From NCBI RefSeq assembly GCF_004522235.1, contig NZ_SDLT01000022.1:93926-157925 (forward strand): a stretch of DNA of 64,000 nt, read 5' to 3'. Origin of the DNA: Amycolatopsis nivea. GTDB taxonomy: Bacteria; Actinomycetota; Actinomycetes; Mycobacteriales; Pseudonocardiaceae. Positions within the stretch are counted from its first letter, which is position 1. Every line of letters starts with the position of its first letter. This document shows, piece by piece, positions 51,016 to 59,756 of this stretch. The position numbers and the translations under genes were made by a program. The notes below the pieces were generated by a model, which ran no database searches, was not told where the DNA came from, and saw only the letters and a list, made by a program, of their open reading frames with translations.

Positions 51016-52644
51016 TCAGTTCCCGGCAGGTTGCTGCTGTCCGGCCGCCTGCTGCTTGTACGAGCCGGCGTTCGGGTCGATCGGCACCGAGTCGAACTGC
51101 TTCATCACGTTCTGCACGTTCAGCGACGCACCGGTCGGCAGGAGCCCGATGATCGACTCCGGCGCGGGCAGCCGGTTGTTCAGCCCCAGCCCGTCCGCGG
51201 TCGCCGCGTCCGGGACGCCGTAGCGGATGCCGCGGTCGGAGATCAGCTGGATCGGGCCCTTGCCGAAGGTCTTCTCCGATTCGGTGGCCGACTGCACCAC
51301 CGCGCCGTAGCCGGTCGGCATGTAGAAGCCGGTGATCGGCACGCCGTTCGGGCCGGTGTTGCTGACGCTGATGATCTTCGAGCTGCCGTCGGCGTTCTTC
51401 TCGACCGGGACCTGCTTGTTGATGTAGACCGAGGTGTGCGCCTGGGTGCCCCCGGCGTTGAGCGACCAGCCGAGGCACGCCACCGGGTTCGGCACGGCGT
51501 CGAGGACGGTCGGGACGACCTTCGGGTAGGTGTCGACGTCCACGTAGTCCGGGTCGCCGTTCTGCAGCACCTTGACGTTGTTGATCTTGTCGAGGGTCAG
51601 GGTCGGCGTGATGGCCGAACCGCCGCTCTTGGCCGTGCGCACGATGTCCGCGACGGCGGGCGACACCTTCTGGATGCCGCTCTTGGCGATGAGCCAGAAC
51701 TCCAGCGCACCGCCGGAGGGCTGGGTCGAGAAGACGCTGCCGACGGTCAGCCCGTCGAAGTTGCTCGACGGCGCCGTGCCCTCGCCCGCCACCAGCGGCG
51801 GAACCAGCTTGGTGACCTCGGGGATCGCGTTGAGGAGAGCCTGCGACACCTTGCGCGCCTTCGTCGGCAGATGGAGCGCGGCCCGCACCGGGTCGGCGCT
51901 GCCGGACGGCACCTCGGCGCGCACGGTGTTCGCGTTCGGGTGGCTCTGCGTCGCGGCCAGCCGGTAGATGAGGTAGGTCTTGCCGTTGCCCGTGTCGCCG
52001 AGCAGCGCCTGGTTCTCCTGCAGCTCAGTGCCGAGCTTGTCGATGCCGGCGATCACGTCGGTGTTGGTCTTGTTGACCGAGTCCGGCTGCGGCAACGACT
52101 GGTCGAGCACGACCTCGTCGCACACCGCCCAGTTGGGGGTGGTCCGCTGGTCCATCGACGGGAGCAGCTGCGGGCCGTCCGGGATGCCGGTGAGCTTCTC
52201 GCGCGGCATGTTCTTCAACTGTTCATCCGAGACGACGGTCGGGTTCTTCACCTCCGCCGCCTGCTGGCCGCCTTGGCCGCCGCCCTGCTGCCCCTGCGCG
52301 CCCTGCTGCTTCTGCGCCATGAGGATCAGCCGCGCCGACGCGAGGTTGAACGTCGGGATCAGCCGCGCCGGATTCCCCGTGACGACATACACGGTGCCGG
52401 ACTGCTCGCCGATCACGATGTTGTCCGACGCGGGCACCGACGGCGCGGGGCTCAACAGGCCCCACAGCACGAAGACGACGGCGCCCAGCACGCCGAGGAT
52501 CACGCCGACCGCGGTCGCGCGCCCGTGGGAGCGCATCGGGTCGTGCAACATCACCGCGTCACGGCGGACCAGCGCGGACTGCATCCGGCGCAGGACGAAC
52601 TTGTATGCCTGAACCTGAGACTTAGTCGTGGGTGTTGATGGCAT
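51016..52644 (-). CDS. eccB: Type VII secretion protein EccB
   Basis: 542 residues. Short cytoplasmic start with TKSQVQAYKFVLRRMQSALV, one membrane helix (about 44-64) and a large extracytoplasmic domain with the repeat strands and the cysteine pair (VCDEVV, VACLGWS) of the EccB fold. C-terminus is Gln-rich (QQAAGQQQPAGN). A Gln/Gly-rich insert is near 110-130. EccB is a core pore subunit. It is divergent from eccE across 156 bases and leads a three-gene minus-strand unit. Confidence 0.95.
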   Translation of the reverse strand: MPSTPTTKSQVQAYKFVLRRMQSALVRRDAVMLHDPMRSHGRATAVGVILGVLGAVVFVLWGLLSPAPSVPASDNIVIGEQSGTVYVVTGNPARLIPTFNLASARLILMAQKQQGAQGQQGGGQGGQQAAEVKNPTVVSDEQLKNMPREKLTGIPDGPQLLPSMDQRTTPNWAVCDEVVLDQSLPQPDSVNKTNTDVIAGIDKLGTELQENQALLGDTGNGKTYLIYRLAATQSHPNANTVRAEVPSGSADPVRAALHLPTKARKVSQALLNAIPEVTKLVPPLVAGEGTAPSSNFDGLTVGSVFSTQPSGGALEFWLIAKSGIQKVSPAVADIVRTAKSGGSAITPTLTLDKINNVKVLQNGDPDYVDVDTYPKVVPTVLDAVPNPVACLGWSLNAGGTQAHTSVYINKQVPVEKNADGSSKIISVSNTGPNGVPITGFYMPTGYGAVVQSATESEKTFGKGPIQLISDRGIRYGVPDAATADGLGLNNRLPAPESIIGLLPTGASLNVQNVMKQFDSVPIDPNAGSYKQQAAGQQQPAGN

Positions 52645-52800
52645 TCTCGACCTACAGTCCTCCCCGTCGCGGTACGGTTCCGCAGGATAGCCGTACGGGG
52701 ACCGTCTGGTGTGGGGTTTCTACCAACTCCGGTTAGGGTCAGGCATCCCGGGACCGGCTTTCCGGGTACGCAGCACTCACGAGGGGAAGAGAACGCGCGG

Positions 52801-54678
52801 ATGTCCGTCAGCACGCCTCCACGTCCGCCTGGTCCGCAGGGACCGCCACCGCCTCCCGGGGGACGTCCCCCGGGTCCGCCGCAGCGGCCCGGAAGAACCG
52901 GCGGACCCGGCGCTGCTCCCGGCGGACCCGGAATGCCCCCGCGCACTCCCCCTCCCGGCGTCCCGGGCGGTCCCGGCGGGCCTGGTGGACCCGGACGCCC
53001 CGGCGGACCGGTCACTCCCGGGCCCGGCGTTCCCAAGCCCGGGGTTCCCGGCGCTCCTGGCGCTCCTGGTCCGGGCGGGCCCAAGCCTGGCGGACCCGGT
53101 GGTCCCGGCGGGCCCAAGCCTGGTCCTGGCGGACCCAAGCCCGGCGGTCCGGGCGGCCCCGGCGGGCCTGGCGGTCCCACCGGCCCTCGGACGGGACGTC
53201 CTGGCGGCGGCGGTCCTAACGGCCCGCGCCCTGGCGGTCCCGGTGGTCCTGGTGGTCCCGGCGGACCTGGCGGCCCCGGAGGCCCGGGCGGACCTGGCGG
53301 CGGTGGCCCCGGCGGTCCGGGTGGTCCCGGCGGCGGTGGCCCCGGCGGACCTGGCGGCCCAGGCGGGCCCGGCGGCCCCAGTGGCGGCGGCCCGGAAAAC
53401 AGCGAACCCGCGCCGACGGGCGGCGGCACCGCGACCGCGCTCCGGATGGCCCCGCCCTCGCGGCGGCGCTCCGGCGGCATCTCGCTCGGCCCGCTGCCGG
53501 TGGTCAACCTGGTCGTGCTGGAAGTCGGCGTCGCGATCGGACTTGTGCTGCTGGCGATCAACATGCAGCTCAAGTACGTCGCGATCGGCGTCGCGGCGCT
53601 CGGCCTGATCCTCGCCTTCCTGCGCGTGGGCGGGCGCTGGTTCACCCAGTGGCTCGCGCTGACGCTGCGGTACCGGTTCCGCTCGCACGGCCGTGTGGCG
53701 ACCCCTCCGCCGCCGACCAGCATCGAGGAACTCGCCGAGGAAAGCGCGGTCACCGGCCCGGAGGACGCGCGCGTCAGCCTGCTGCGGCTGGCCGTGCCGG
53801 ACCTCGTGGTGGCGCACGCCGTCGACCACGAACGGCAGGAGGTCGGCATCGCCTGGAACGACGGGACGTGGACCGCGGTCCTGCTCGTCGAGCCGATGCC
53901 GGCGATGATCTCCCAGGCAGGCGGCGCGCCCAGCCTTCCGCTGTCCGCGCTCGCGCCGTGCCTGGAAGACCGCGGCGTGCTGCTGGACTCCATCCAGATG
54001 ATCTGGCACAGCTACCCGGGTTCGGCCGCGATGCCCGCGGACGCCCCGGCGCTCAGCTCGTATCTCGAGGTGCTCGGCCCGCTGCCCGCGGCCGCCCGGC
54101 GGACCACGTGGATCGCGGTCCGGCTCGACCCGCGGCGCTGCCCGGAGGCGATCCGGGAACGCGGCGGCGGCGTCGTCGGCGCGCACCGCGCGATGATCGG
54201 TGCGCTGTCGCGGGTGCGCAACGCGCTGGAGTCCCAGGGCGTGCCGACCCGGCCGCTGGACCCGGACGAGCTGCTGCGCGCCAGCATCTCGGCGGCTGAA
54301 CTCACCGCGGTCGCCGGTTCGAACGAGAAGGTCAGCCTGCAGGAAAGCTGGACCGGCGTCACCGCGGCCGGTATCGGGCACTCCAGCTACGCGATCACCG
54401 GCTGGCCCAAGGGCAAGATCAGCGGCAGCCTCAACGGGCTGACCAGCGTGCGCGCACTGTCCGCGACGGTCGCCATGGCGATCTCGCCGTCGGCGGACGA
54501 GGGCCGCATCGGCCTGCGCGGCGTGGTGCGGCTGAGCGCCCGCAACCCGCGCGAGCTGGACGCCGCCGACCAGCGGCTGCAGAGCATCGCGGAGCGGCTG
54601 GACGTCGACCTGACCCCGATGAAGGGCATGCAGATCTCGGCGTTCTCCGCGACGCTGCCGATCGGAGGCACAGCATGA
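52801..54678 (+). CDS. eccE: EccE-family type VII secretion protein with collagen-like N-terminus
   Basis: 625 residues. Residues 5-200 are an extraordinary run of Gly-Gly-Pro and Gly-Pro-Pro triplets with few interruptions; two membrane helices follow (233-253 and 257-275), then the EccE domain (SIEELAEESAVTGPEDARVSLL, LLRLAVPDLVVAHAVDHE, WIAVRLDPRRCPEAI). ATG at 52801 is preceded by GAGGGGAAGAG. EccE sits at the edge of mature ESX pores. As I recall, mycobacterial ESX-4 lacks EccE, so its presence is informative. The repeat is on the cytoplasmic side by topology and may vary in length between strains. Confidence 0.9.
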   Translation: MSVSTPPRPPGPQGPPPPPGGRPPGPPQRPGRTGGPGAAPGGPGMPPRTPPPGVPGGPGGPGGPGRPGGPVTPGPGVPKPGVPGAPGAPGPGGPKPGGPGGPGGPKPGPGGPKPGGPGGPGGPGGPTGPRTGRPGGGGPNGPRPGGPGGPGGPGGPGGPGGPGGPGGGGPGGPGGPGGGGPGGPGGPGGPGGPSGGGPENSEPAPTGGGTATALRMAPPSRRRSGGISLGPLPVVNLVVLEVGVAIGLVLLAINMQLKYVAIGVAALGLILAFLRVGGRWFTQWLALTLRYRFRSHGRVATPPPPTSIEELAEESAVTGPEDARVSLLRLAVPDLVVAHAVDHERQEVGIAWNDGTWTAVLLVEPMPAMISQAGGAPSLPLSALAPCLEDRGVLLDSIQMIWHSYPGSAAMPADAPALSSYLEVLGPLPAAARRTTWIAVRLDPRRCPEAIRERGGGVVGAHRAMIGALSRVRNALESQGVPTRPLDPDELLRASISAAELTAVAGSNEKVSLQESWTGVTAAGIGHSSYAITGWPKGKISGSLNGLTSVRALSATVAMAISPSADEGRIGLRGVVRLSARNPRELDAADQRLQSIAERLDVDLTPMKGMQISAFSATLPIGGTA

Positions 54679-55394
54679 GCACTCGAGTCCGCGATGCCGG
54701 GCAAAACCCCGGCATCGCCCCGGAGTTCACGGTCGACCCGGCCATGCTCGACGCGATCAGCCCGTCCGGCGACCGCGGCGGCGTCGTCCTCGGCTCCGGC
54801 CTCAAGGGCGAACCGCTGACCGTCTCCGCACTGCGCTCGCAGCCGACCCGCATCGTGCTCGTCGGCGGGCTCTACCTGGCCCGCCAGGTAGCGATGCGCG
54901 CCATGGCGACGGGTGCGTGGGTGGTCGTGGCCACCGGACGCCCCGCGGCGTGGCAGGTGCTGCAGCAGGCCGCCGGAAGCCGCGACGGACGCCCGTCGCC
55001 GCTGGTGCAGATCCGCCGGTTGTCGCCGGTCGAACTGCCGCGCCCGTCCGAGGACGCCCCGCTGCTCGTCGTGACCGACGGCGGACCGACCCCGCAGGAC
55101 CTGTTCCCGCCCCGGTCACCCTGGCAGACCACGGTGTACGTGCTGCCGTACCTGCACCCGCAGGCGGGCACGACGGCGAACGCCGCGGACCTCGTCCTGA
55201 TGCAGCGGCTCCCCGCCGGACAGGCTGAGCTGGCGGCCCGGATCTGGCGGCTGCCGCCACAGATGATGCGCCAGCTGACCACGCTGAAGGACGACCAGGT
55301 CGTGGCGCTGGGCACAAACCTGTGGCGCCCGCTGCGGCTGGTCACGACTCAGAAGGAACAGCAGTTGCTCGGGCCGGTTCGCCGGGGCGACTGA
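54675..55394 (+). CDS. Uncharacterised ESX-locus protein downstream of eccE
   Basis: 239 residues, no signal or membrane helix. ATGA overlap with the eccE stop makes it translationally coupled. It has a Rossmann-like middle (RIVLVGGLYLARQVAMRAM, WVVVATGRPAAWQVL) and DAPLLVVTDGGPTPQDL, then a C-terminal LVTTQKEQQLL segment. Not a known ESX core component by motif. It may be a cytosolic partner of EccE or EccC in actinomycetes outside Mycobacterium. It ends at a long palindrome shared with truA. Confidence 0.75.
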   Translation: MSTRVRDAGQNPGIAPEFTVDPAMLDAISPSGDRGGVVLGSGLKGEPLTVSALRSQPTRIVLVGGLYLARQVAMRAMATGAWVVVATGRPAAWQVLQQAAGSRDGRPSPLVQIRRLSPVELPRPSEDAPLLVVTDGGPTPQDLFPPRSPWQTTVYVLPYLHPQAGTTANAADLVLMQRLPAGQAELAARIWRLPPQMMRQLTTLKDDQVVALGTNLWRPLRLVTTQKEQQLLGPVRRGD

Positions 55395-55403
55395 GCTTCC
55401 AGT

Positions 55404-55454
55404 CCGTGAGGGCCTCCTTGAGGGAATCTGATTCCTTCAAGGAGGCCCTCACGG
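55404..55454. repeat. Long palindromic intergenic element, likely bidirectional terminator
   Basis: Arms 55404-55427 and 55431-55454 pair over 24 bases with one mismatch and a three-base loop. It fills the gap between two convergent operons, so it probably ends both. A relative with the shared core GATTCC-TCAAGGAG-CC occurs at 63596-63644, which marks it as a dispersed family rather than a unique hairpin. Confidence 0.75.
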
Positions 55455-55467
55455 CTTTCCGGCACCG

Positions 55468-56304
55468 TTAAAGCTCGGTCGACGACCGCACGTTCCGAGT
55501 CTGTTCCGCCCTCGCCGCCAGCAGCTCGTCGGGCGGGTAATCCACCGCCGTCAGCGTCAGTCCGTGTGCCGGGGCGACCGCGCTGTCCCGCGTTCCGCTC
55601 GCCAAAACCTCGCCGGGCCAATCGGTTCCGCGTCGTCCGTCCCCCACGAGCAGCAAGACACCGACCAGGCTGCGGACCATCGAATGACAGAACGCGTCCG
55701 CGCTCACCTGGACTTCCAGCAGGTGCTCGTCGATCCGAGTCCACTCCAGACGCTGCAGTTCGCGGATCGTCGTGCCGCCCTCGCGCTGTTTGCAGTATGC
55801 CGCGAAGTCTTGCAGGCCAAGGAGTTCCCGAGCAGCGGCGTTCATCCGCTCTGTCGAGAGTGGACGGCCCCAAGCCAGGGTGTCGTTGCGGCGCAACGGA
55901 TCGACGCCCCACGGAGCGTCTGAGACGCGATAACGGTAGTGCCGGCGGATCGCGGAGAACCGGGCATCGAAACCCGACGGGGCCACGCGCGCCTGCAGAA
56001 CCCGCGCATCGGCGGGCAAGAGTTTGTTCCAGCGGCCGCGCATGCGCGTCAGGTCTGGGATTCCCTGGTCATCCACGGGAATCCGGCCCGGCGCACCGGG
56101 CGCGAACGGGACGACGTCGACGTGCACGACCTGGCCCGTCGCGTGCACCCCGGCGTCTGTGCGGCCCGCGACGACCACGGACTTCGGCACCGACTCCCCC
56201 GGCGGCTGACGTTGCAGCGCCTGCTCCAGTTCGGCCTGCACGGTGCGGCGGCCGGGCTGGCGGGCCCAGCCGGAGAAGTCCGTGCCGTCGTAGCTCACGT
56301 CCAA
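55468..56304 (-). CDS. truA: tRNA pseudouridine synthase A (positions 38-40)
   Basis: 278 residues from the TTG at 56304. VSYDGTDFSGWARQPGRRTVQAELE and the catalytic Asp in AAGRTDAGVHA (here VVAGRTDAGVHATGQ) identify TruA; FCHSMVR and VGDGRRGTDW are typical. The frame stays open upstream to a CTG at 56364 and includes VRLRLDVSYDG, a segment conserved in mycobacterial TruA, so the true N-terminus is probably longer and the start unusual. It is last in the rpoA operon. Confidence 0.93.
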   Translation of the reverse strand: MDVSYDGTDFSGWARQPGRRTVQAELEQALQRQPPGESVPKSVVVAGRTDAGVHATGQVVHVDVVPFAPGAPGRIPVDDQGIPDLTRMRGRWNKLLPADARVLQARVAPSGFDARFSAIRRHYRYRVSDAPWGVDPLRRNDTLAWGRPLSTERMNAAARELLGLQDFAAYCKQREGGTTIRELQRLEWTRIDEHLLEVQVSADAFCHSMVRSLVGVLLLVGDGRRGTDWPGEVLASGTRDSAVAPAHGLTLTAVDYPPDELLAARAEQTRNVRSSTEL

Positions 56305-56376
56305 GCGCAGACGAACGAGCCCGCCCTCCCCGTGGGGAGCGGCGGGCTCGTCCGGTGTAGACAGTGCCGGCAGGAC

Positions 56377-56919
56377 TCAGTCCTTCTTGGCGTCGGCGTC
56401 GTCGGAGGCAGCGGCCTCGTCAGCGGCCGGAGCCTCTTCGGCAGCCGGGGCCTCTTCGGTCGCGGCGGGAGCCTCAGCGGCTTCCTCGGCGACCGGAGCG
56501 GCGGCGACCTCGTCCTTGGCGAACTTGGTCTTGCGGGCCCGCTCGGCCTCGGACGTCACGGTCTTCTCCGCGACCAGTTCGATGACGGCCATGGCGGCGT
56601 TGTCGCCCTTGCGCGGCATCGTCTTGGTGATGCGGGTGTAACCGCCGGCGCGCTCAGCGAAGTGCGGGCCGATCTCGGCGAACAGCTTGTGCACGACGTC
56701 CTTGTCCCGGACGACCTTCTGCACCAGGCGACGGTTGTGCAGGTCGCCCCGCTTCGCCTTGGTGATCAGCTTCTCGGCCAGCGGGCGGACCCGCTTGGCC
56801 TTGGCCTCGGTCGTCGTGATCTTGCCGTGCTCGAACAGCTGAGTGGCCAGGTTGGCCAGGATCAGCCGCTCGTGCGCGGCAGACCCGCCGAGCCGGGCTC
56901 CCTTGGTAGGGGTGGGCAT
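56377..56919 (-). CDS. rplQ: 50S ribosomal protein L17
   Basis: 180 residues. The core (1-125) has HERLILANLATQLFEHGKITTTEAKAKRVRPLAEKLIT and the DNAAMAVIELV segment. A C-terminal Ala/Glu-rich acidic extension (about 135-180) is larger than in E. coli but usual in high-GC Gram-positives. ATG follows AGGAGA. Order rpoA-rplQ-truA is conserved. Confidence 0.98.
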   Translation of the reverse strand: MPTPTKGARLGGSAAHERLILANLATQLFEHGKITTTEAKAKRVRPLAEKLITKAKRGDLHNRRLVQKVVRDKDVVHKLFAEIGPHFAERAGGYTRITKTMPRKGDNAAMAVIELVAEKTVTSEAERARKTKFAKDEVAAAPVAEEAAEAPAATEEAPAAEEAPAADEAAASDDADAKKD

Positions 56920-56961
56920 GACTTTCTCCTAGTTCAGCTCACAGCGTCCGGGCACGAGGCC

Positions 56962-58035
56962 TCAGAGCTGCTCGGTCTCTGCGTAGTCCTGGCCATCGTC
57001 GTGGCCGTCGTCCGAAATCCCGCCGCCGATGCCGGCGACACCTTCCGACCAGCCCTCGCCGTCGTAGCTGGTGGCAGCCGCGGACGGGTCGAACCCGGGC
57101 GGGCTGTCCTTCAGCGCGAGGCCGAGGCCGACGAGCTTCAGCTTGACCTCGTCGATCGACTTGGCGCCGAAGTTGCGGATGTCGAGAAGGTCCGCCTCGC
57201 TGCGCGAGACCAGCTCGCCAACGGTGTGGATGCCTTCGCGCTTCAGGCAGTTGTACGACCGGACGGTGAGGTCCAGGTCCTCGATCGGCATCGCGTAGGC
57301 GGCGATGGTGTCCGCCTCCTGCGGCGACGGGCCGATCTCGATGCCCTCGGCGTCGACGTTCAGCTCGCGAGCGAGACCGAACAGCTCCACCAGCGTCTTG
57401 CCCGCCGAGGCCACCGCGTCGCGCGCGGTGATCGACGGCTTGGTCTCGACGTCCAGGATCAGCTTGTCGAAGTCGGTGCGCTGCTCGACACGGGTGGCCT
57501 CGACCTTGTAGGTCACCTTCAGCACCGGCGAGTAGATCGAGTCGACCGGGATCCGGCCGATCTCCGCGCCCGCCTGCTTGTTCTGCAGGGCCGGAACGTA
57601 ACCGCGGCCGCGCTCGACGACGAGCTCGATCTCGAGCTTGCCCTTGCCGTTCAGCGACGCGATGTGCAGATCCGGGTTGTGCACGGTGACGCCCGCGGGC
57701 GGCACGATGTCGGCAGCCGTGACCTCACCGGGGCCCTGCTTGCGCAGGTACATGGTGACCGGCTCGTCCTCTTCCGAGGACACGACCAGTTCCTTCAGGT
57801 TCAGGATGATGTCGGTGACGTCTTCCTTCACCCCGGGAACGGTGGTGAATTCGTGCAGCACGCCGTCGATGCGGATGCTCGTCACGGCCGCGCCCGGGAT
57901 GGACGACAGCAGCGTGCGCCGCAGCGAGTTGCCGAGCGTGTAGCCGAAGCCGGGCTCCAGCGGTTCGATGGTGAACCGGGAGCGGGTCTCGTTGACCGTC
58001 TCTTCGCCGAGAGCCGGCCGCTGGGAAATCAGCAT
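56962..58035 (-). CDS. rpoA: DNA-directed RNA polymerase subunit alpha
   Basis: 357 residues. The N-terminal dimerisation domain (about 1-230, FTIEPLEPGFGYTLGNSLRRTLL) and the C-terminal domain with IEDLDLTVRSYNCLKREGIHTVGEL are complete; an acidic tail follows. It scaffolds RNA polymerase assembly and contacts UP elements and activators. It sits between rpsD and rplQ in the alpha operon. Confidence 0.99.
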   Translation of the reverse strand: MLISQRPALGEETVNETRSRFTIEPLEPGFGYTLGNSLRRTLLSSIPGAAVTSIRIDGVLHEFTTVPGVKEDVTDIILNLKELVVSSEEDEPVTMYLRKQGPGEVTAADIVPPAGVTVHNPDLHIASLNGKGKLEIELVVERGRGYVPALQNKQAGAEIGRIPVDSIYSPVLKVTYKVEATRVEQRTDFDKLILDVETKPSITARDAVASAGKTLVELFGLARELNVDAEGIEIGPSPQEADTIAAYAMPIEDLDLTVRSYNCLKREGIHTVGELVSRSEADLLDIRNFGAKSIDEVKLKLVGLGLALKDSPPGFDPSAAATSYDGEGWSEGVAGIGGGISDDGHDDGQDYAETEQL

Positions 58036-58141
58036 TTCTTAGTTTCCTTTCCAGACGACGCCCGCCATATGACGTCGAAGGGATGGCGTGACGGCGGCGC
58101 ACTGTGGGCGCCGCCGCCCCGTAACCAGTCGCAGAGACCGG

Positions 58142-58747
58142 TTACTTCGAGTAAAGCTCGACGATCAGCTGTTCCTGAACCGGAACGTCGATCTGCGCGC
58201 GCTCCGGCAGCTGGTGGACCAGCACGCGGAGGTTCGACGGGACGACCTGCAGCCACGCCGGAACCGGGCGCTCGCCGAAGGCTTCCTTCGCCGCGACGAA
58301 CGGGAGCGTGCCCGCCGACTTCGGCTTGACGTCGATGATGTCCCACTTGGTGACCTGGTAGGACGGCACGTTGACCTTGACGCCGTTGACCAGGAAGTGA
58401 CCGTGGCTCACCAGCTGCCGCGCCTGACGGCGGGTGCGGGCGATGCCGGCGCGGTAGATCACGTTGTCCAGCCGGGACTCGAGGATCTGCAGCAGGTTCT
58501 CACCGGTCTTGCCAGGACGCCGCACGGCTTCCTTGTAGTACCGGACGAACTGGCGCTCGAGAACGCCGTAGGTGTAGCGAGCCTTCTGCTTCTCCTGCGA
58601 CTGCAGGAGGTACTCGGACTCCTTGATGCGCCCGCGGCCGTGCTGGCCCGGCGGGTAGGGGCGACGTTCGAACGCCTGGTCGCCGCCGATGAGGTCAACC
58701 TTGAGGCGACGCGAAATACGCGTCGCGGGGCCGGTGTAACGAGCCAT
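58142..58747 (-). CDS. rpsD: 30S ribosomal protein S4
   Basis: 201 residues of the usual zinc-free S4 type: no N-terminal cysteine cluster is present (ARYTGPATRISRRLKVDLIGG). The S4 RNA-binding domain RLDNVIYRAGIARTRRQARQLVSHGHFLVNG is intact. S4 nucleates 30S assembly and represses the alpha operon in several bacteria. It is 23 bases from rpsK. Confidence 0.98.
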   Translation of the reverse strand: MARYTGPATRISRRLKVDLIGGDQAFERRPYPPGQHGRGRIKESEYLLQSQEKQKARYTYGVLERQFVRYYKEAVRRPGKTGENLLQILESRLDNVIYRAGIARTRRQARQLVSHGHFLVNGVKVNVPSYQVTKWDIIDVKPKSAGTLPFVAAKEAFGERPVPAWLQVVPSNLRVLVHQLPERAQIDVPVQEQLIVELYSK

Positions 58748-58770
58748 TTCTTAGTACTCCTCCCCGTTCC

Positions 58771-59175
58771 TCAGACCCGGCGCCGCTTGGGCGGGCGGCA
58801 GCCGTTGTGAGGCTGCGGGGTCACGTCCTGGATGGTGCCGACCTCGAGGCCGGCCGCCTGCAGCGAGCGGATCGCCGTCTCGCGGCCCGAACCCGGGCCC
58901 TTCACGAAAACGTCGACCTTCTTCATGCCGTGCTCGGCAGCCTTGCGGGCGGCGTTCTCGGCGGCCATCTGCGCGGCGAACGGAGTCGACTTGCGCGAGC
59001 CCTTGAAGCCCACGTGGCCGCTCGACGCCCACGCGATCACGGCGCCGGTCGGGTCCGTGATCGAGACAATGGTGTTGTTGAAGGTGCTCTTGATGTGCGC
59101 GTGACCGTGCGCGACATTCTTCTTTTCCTTGCGGCGGACCTTCTTGGCCCCCGCGGTGCGGGACTTGGGTGGCAT
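58771..59175 (-). CDS. rpsK: 30S ribosomal protein S11
   Basis: 134 residues with HIKSTFNNTIVSITDPTGAV and the Arg-rich PHNGCRPPKRRRV tail of S11. ATG at 59175; the AGGAGA site lies in the 18 bases after the small ORF at 59194, so the latter fits the operon without disturbing it. Confidence 0.98.
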   Translation of the reverse strand: MPPKSRTAGAKKVRRKEKKNVAHGHAHIKSTFNNTIVSITDPTGAVIAWASSGHVGFKGSRKSTPFAAQMAAENAARKAAEHGMKKVDVFVKGPGSGRETAIRSLQAAGLEVGTIQDVTPQPHNGCRPPKRRRV

Positions 59176-59193
59176 TGTCTGAGGGTTCTCCTG

Positions 59194-59379
59194 TTAACGC
59201 GCGTTCTCTTGGTGAGCGGCGACGGCTTCCTGCTGCCCGCGGCGGATGATGGATCCGGCGTCGGTGTAGAGGTTCCGCAGCGCCATCGGGCGGGCGTAGA
59301 GCGCCTTGGGCGAGACACAAGCCGTGGAGCGACGGACGGAACCGCCCATGCGAACGACCTTCTTGCCCTGGGTGCTCAC
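59194..59379 (-). CDS. 61-codon basic ORF filling the rpsM-rpsK gap (unknown)
   Basis: GTG at 59379 overlaps the rpsM stop (GTGA) and the ORF ends in TAA 18 bases before rpsK, so it occupies the whole 200-base gap that is normally very short. The product has 61 residues, rich in Arg/Lys, with GKKVVRMGGSVRRSTACV, YARPMALRNLYTDAGSIIRR and a helical end. Third codon positions are about 80% or more G or C, like real genes here. No family is recognised. It could be a ribosome- or RNA-associated peptide, or a spacer that happens to be open. Confidence 0.55.
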   Translation of the reverse strand: MSTQGKKVVRMGGSVRRSTACVSPKALYARPMALRNLYTDAGSIIRRGQQEAVAAHQENAR

Positions 59380-59756
59380 TTCTTGCCAGCCTTCTTCTTG
59401 CCGGCGACCGTCTTCTTCGGGCCCTTGCGGGTGCGGGCGTTGGTCTTGGTGCGCTGACCGCGCACCGGCAGACCGCGACGCCAGCGCAGACCCTGGTAGG
59501 TCCCGATCTCGATCTTGCGCCGGATGTCGGCGTTCACCTCACGGCGAAGGTCACCCTCGACCTTGAAGTTTTCGTCGATGTAGTCCTTCAGCTTGACGAG
59601 ATCCTCGTCGCTGAGGTCCTTGACGCGGGTGTCGGCGTTCAGCTCGGCAGCAGCGATCATCTGCTTCGAGCGGGTACGGCCGATCCCGTAGATGTAAGTC
59701 AGCGCGATCTCCAACCGCTTCTCGCGGGGAAGGTCGACGCCAGCGAGTCGTGCCAC
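59376..59756 (-). CDS. rpsM: 30S ribosomal protein S13
   Basis: 126 residues. [29 protein letters not shown] at the N-terminus and [24 protein letters not shown]-type tail (here [20 protein letters not shown]) identify S13 of the 30S head. GTG follows AAAGGAG. Its stop overlaps the unexpected ORF at 59379, unlike the usual direct junction with rpsK. Confidence 0.98.
   Translation of the reverse strand: [126 protein letters not shown]

Noticed and set aside
52551..53993. Minus-strand collagen-like ORF
   Set aside because: Mirror of the eccE GGNCCN repeat, which reads Gly/Pro on both strands; only the plus strand continues into a known domain with a ribosome site.
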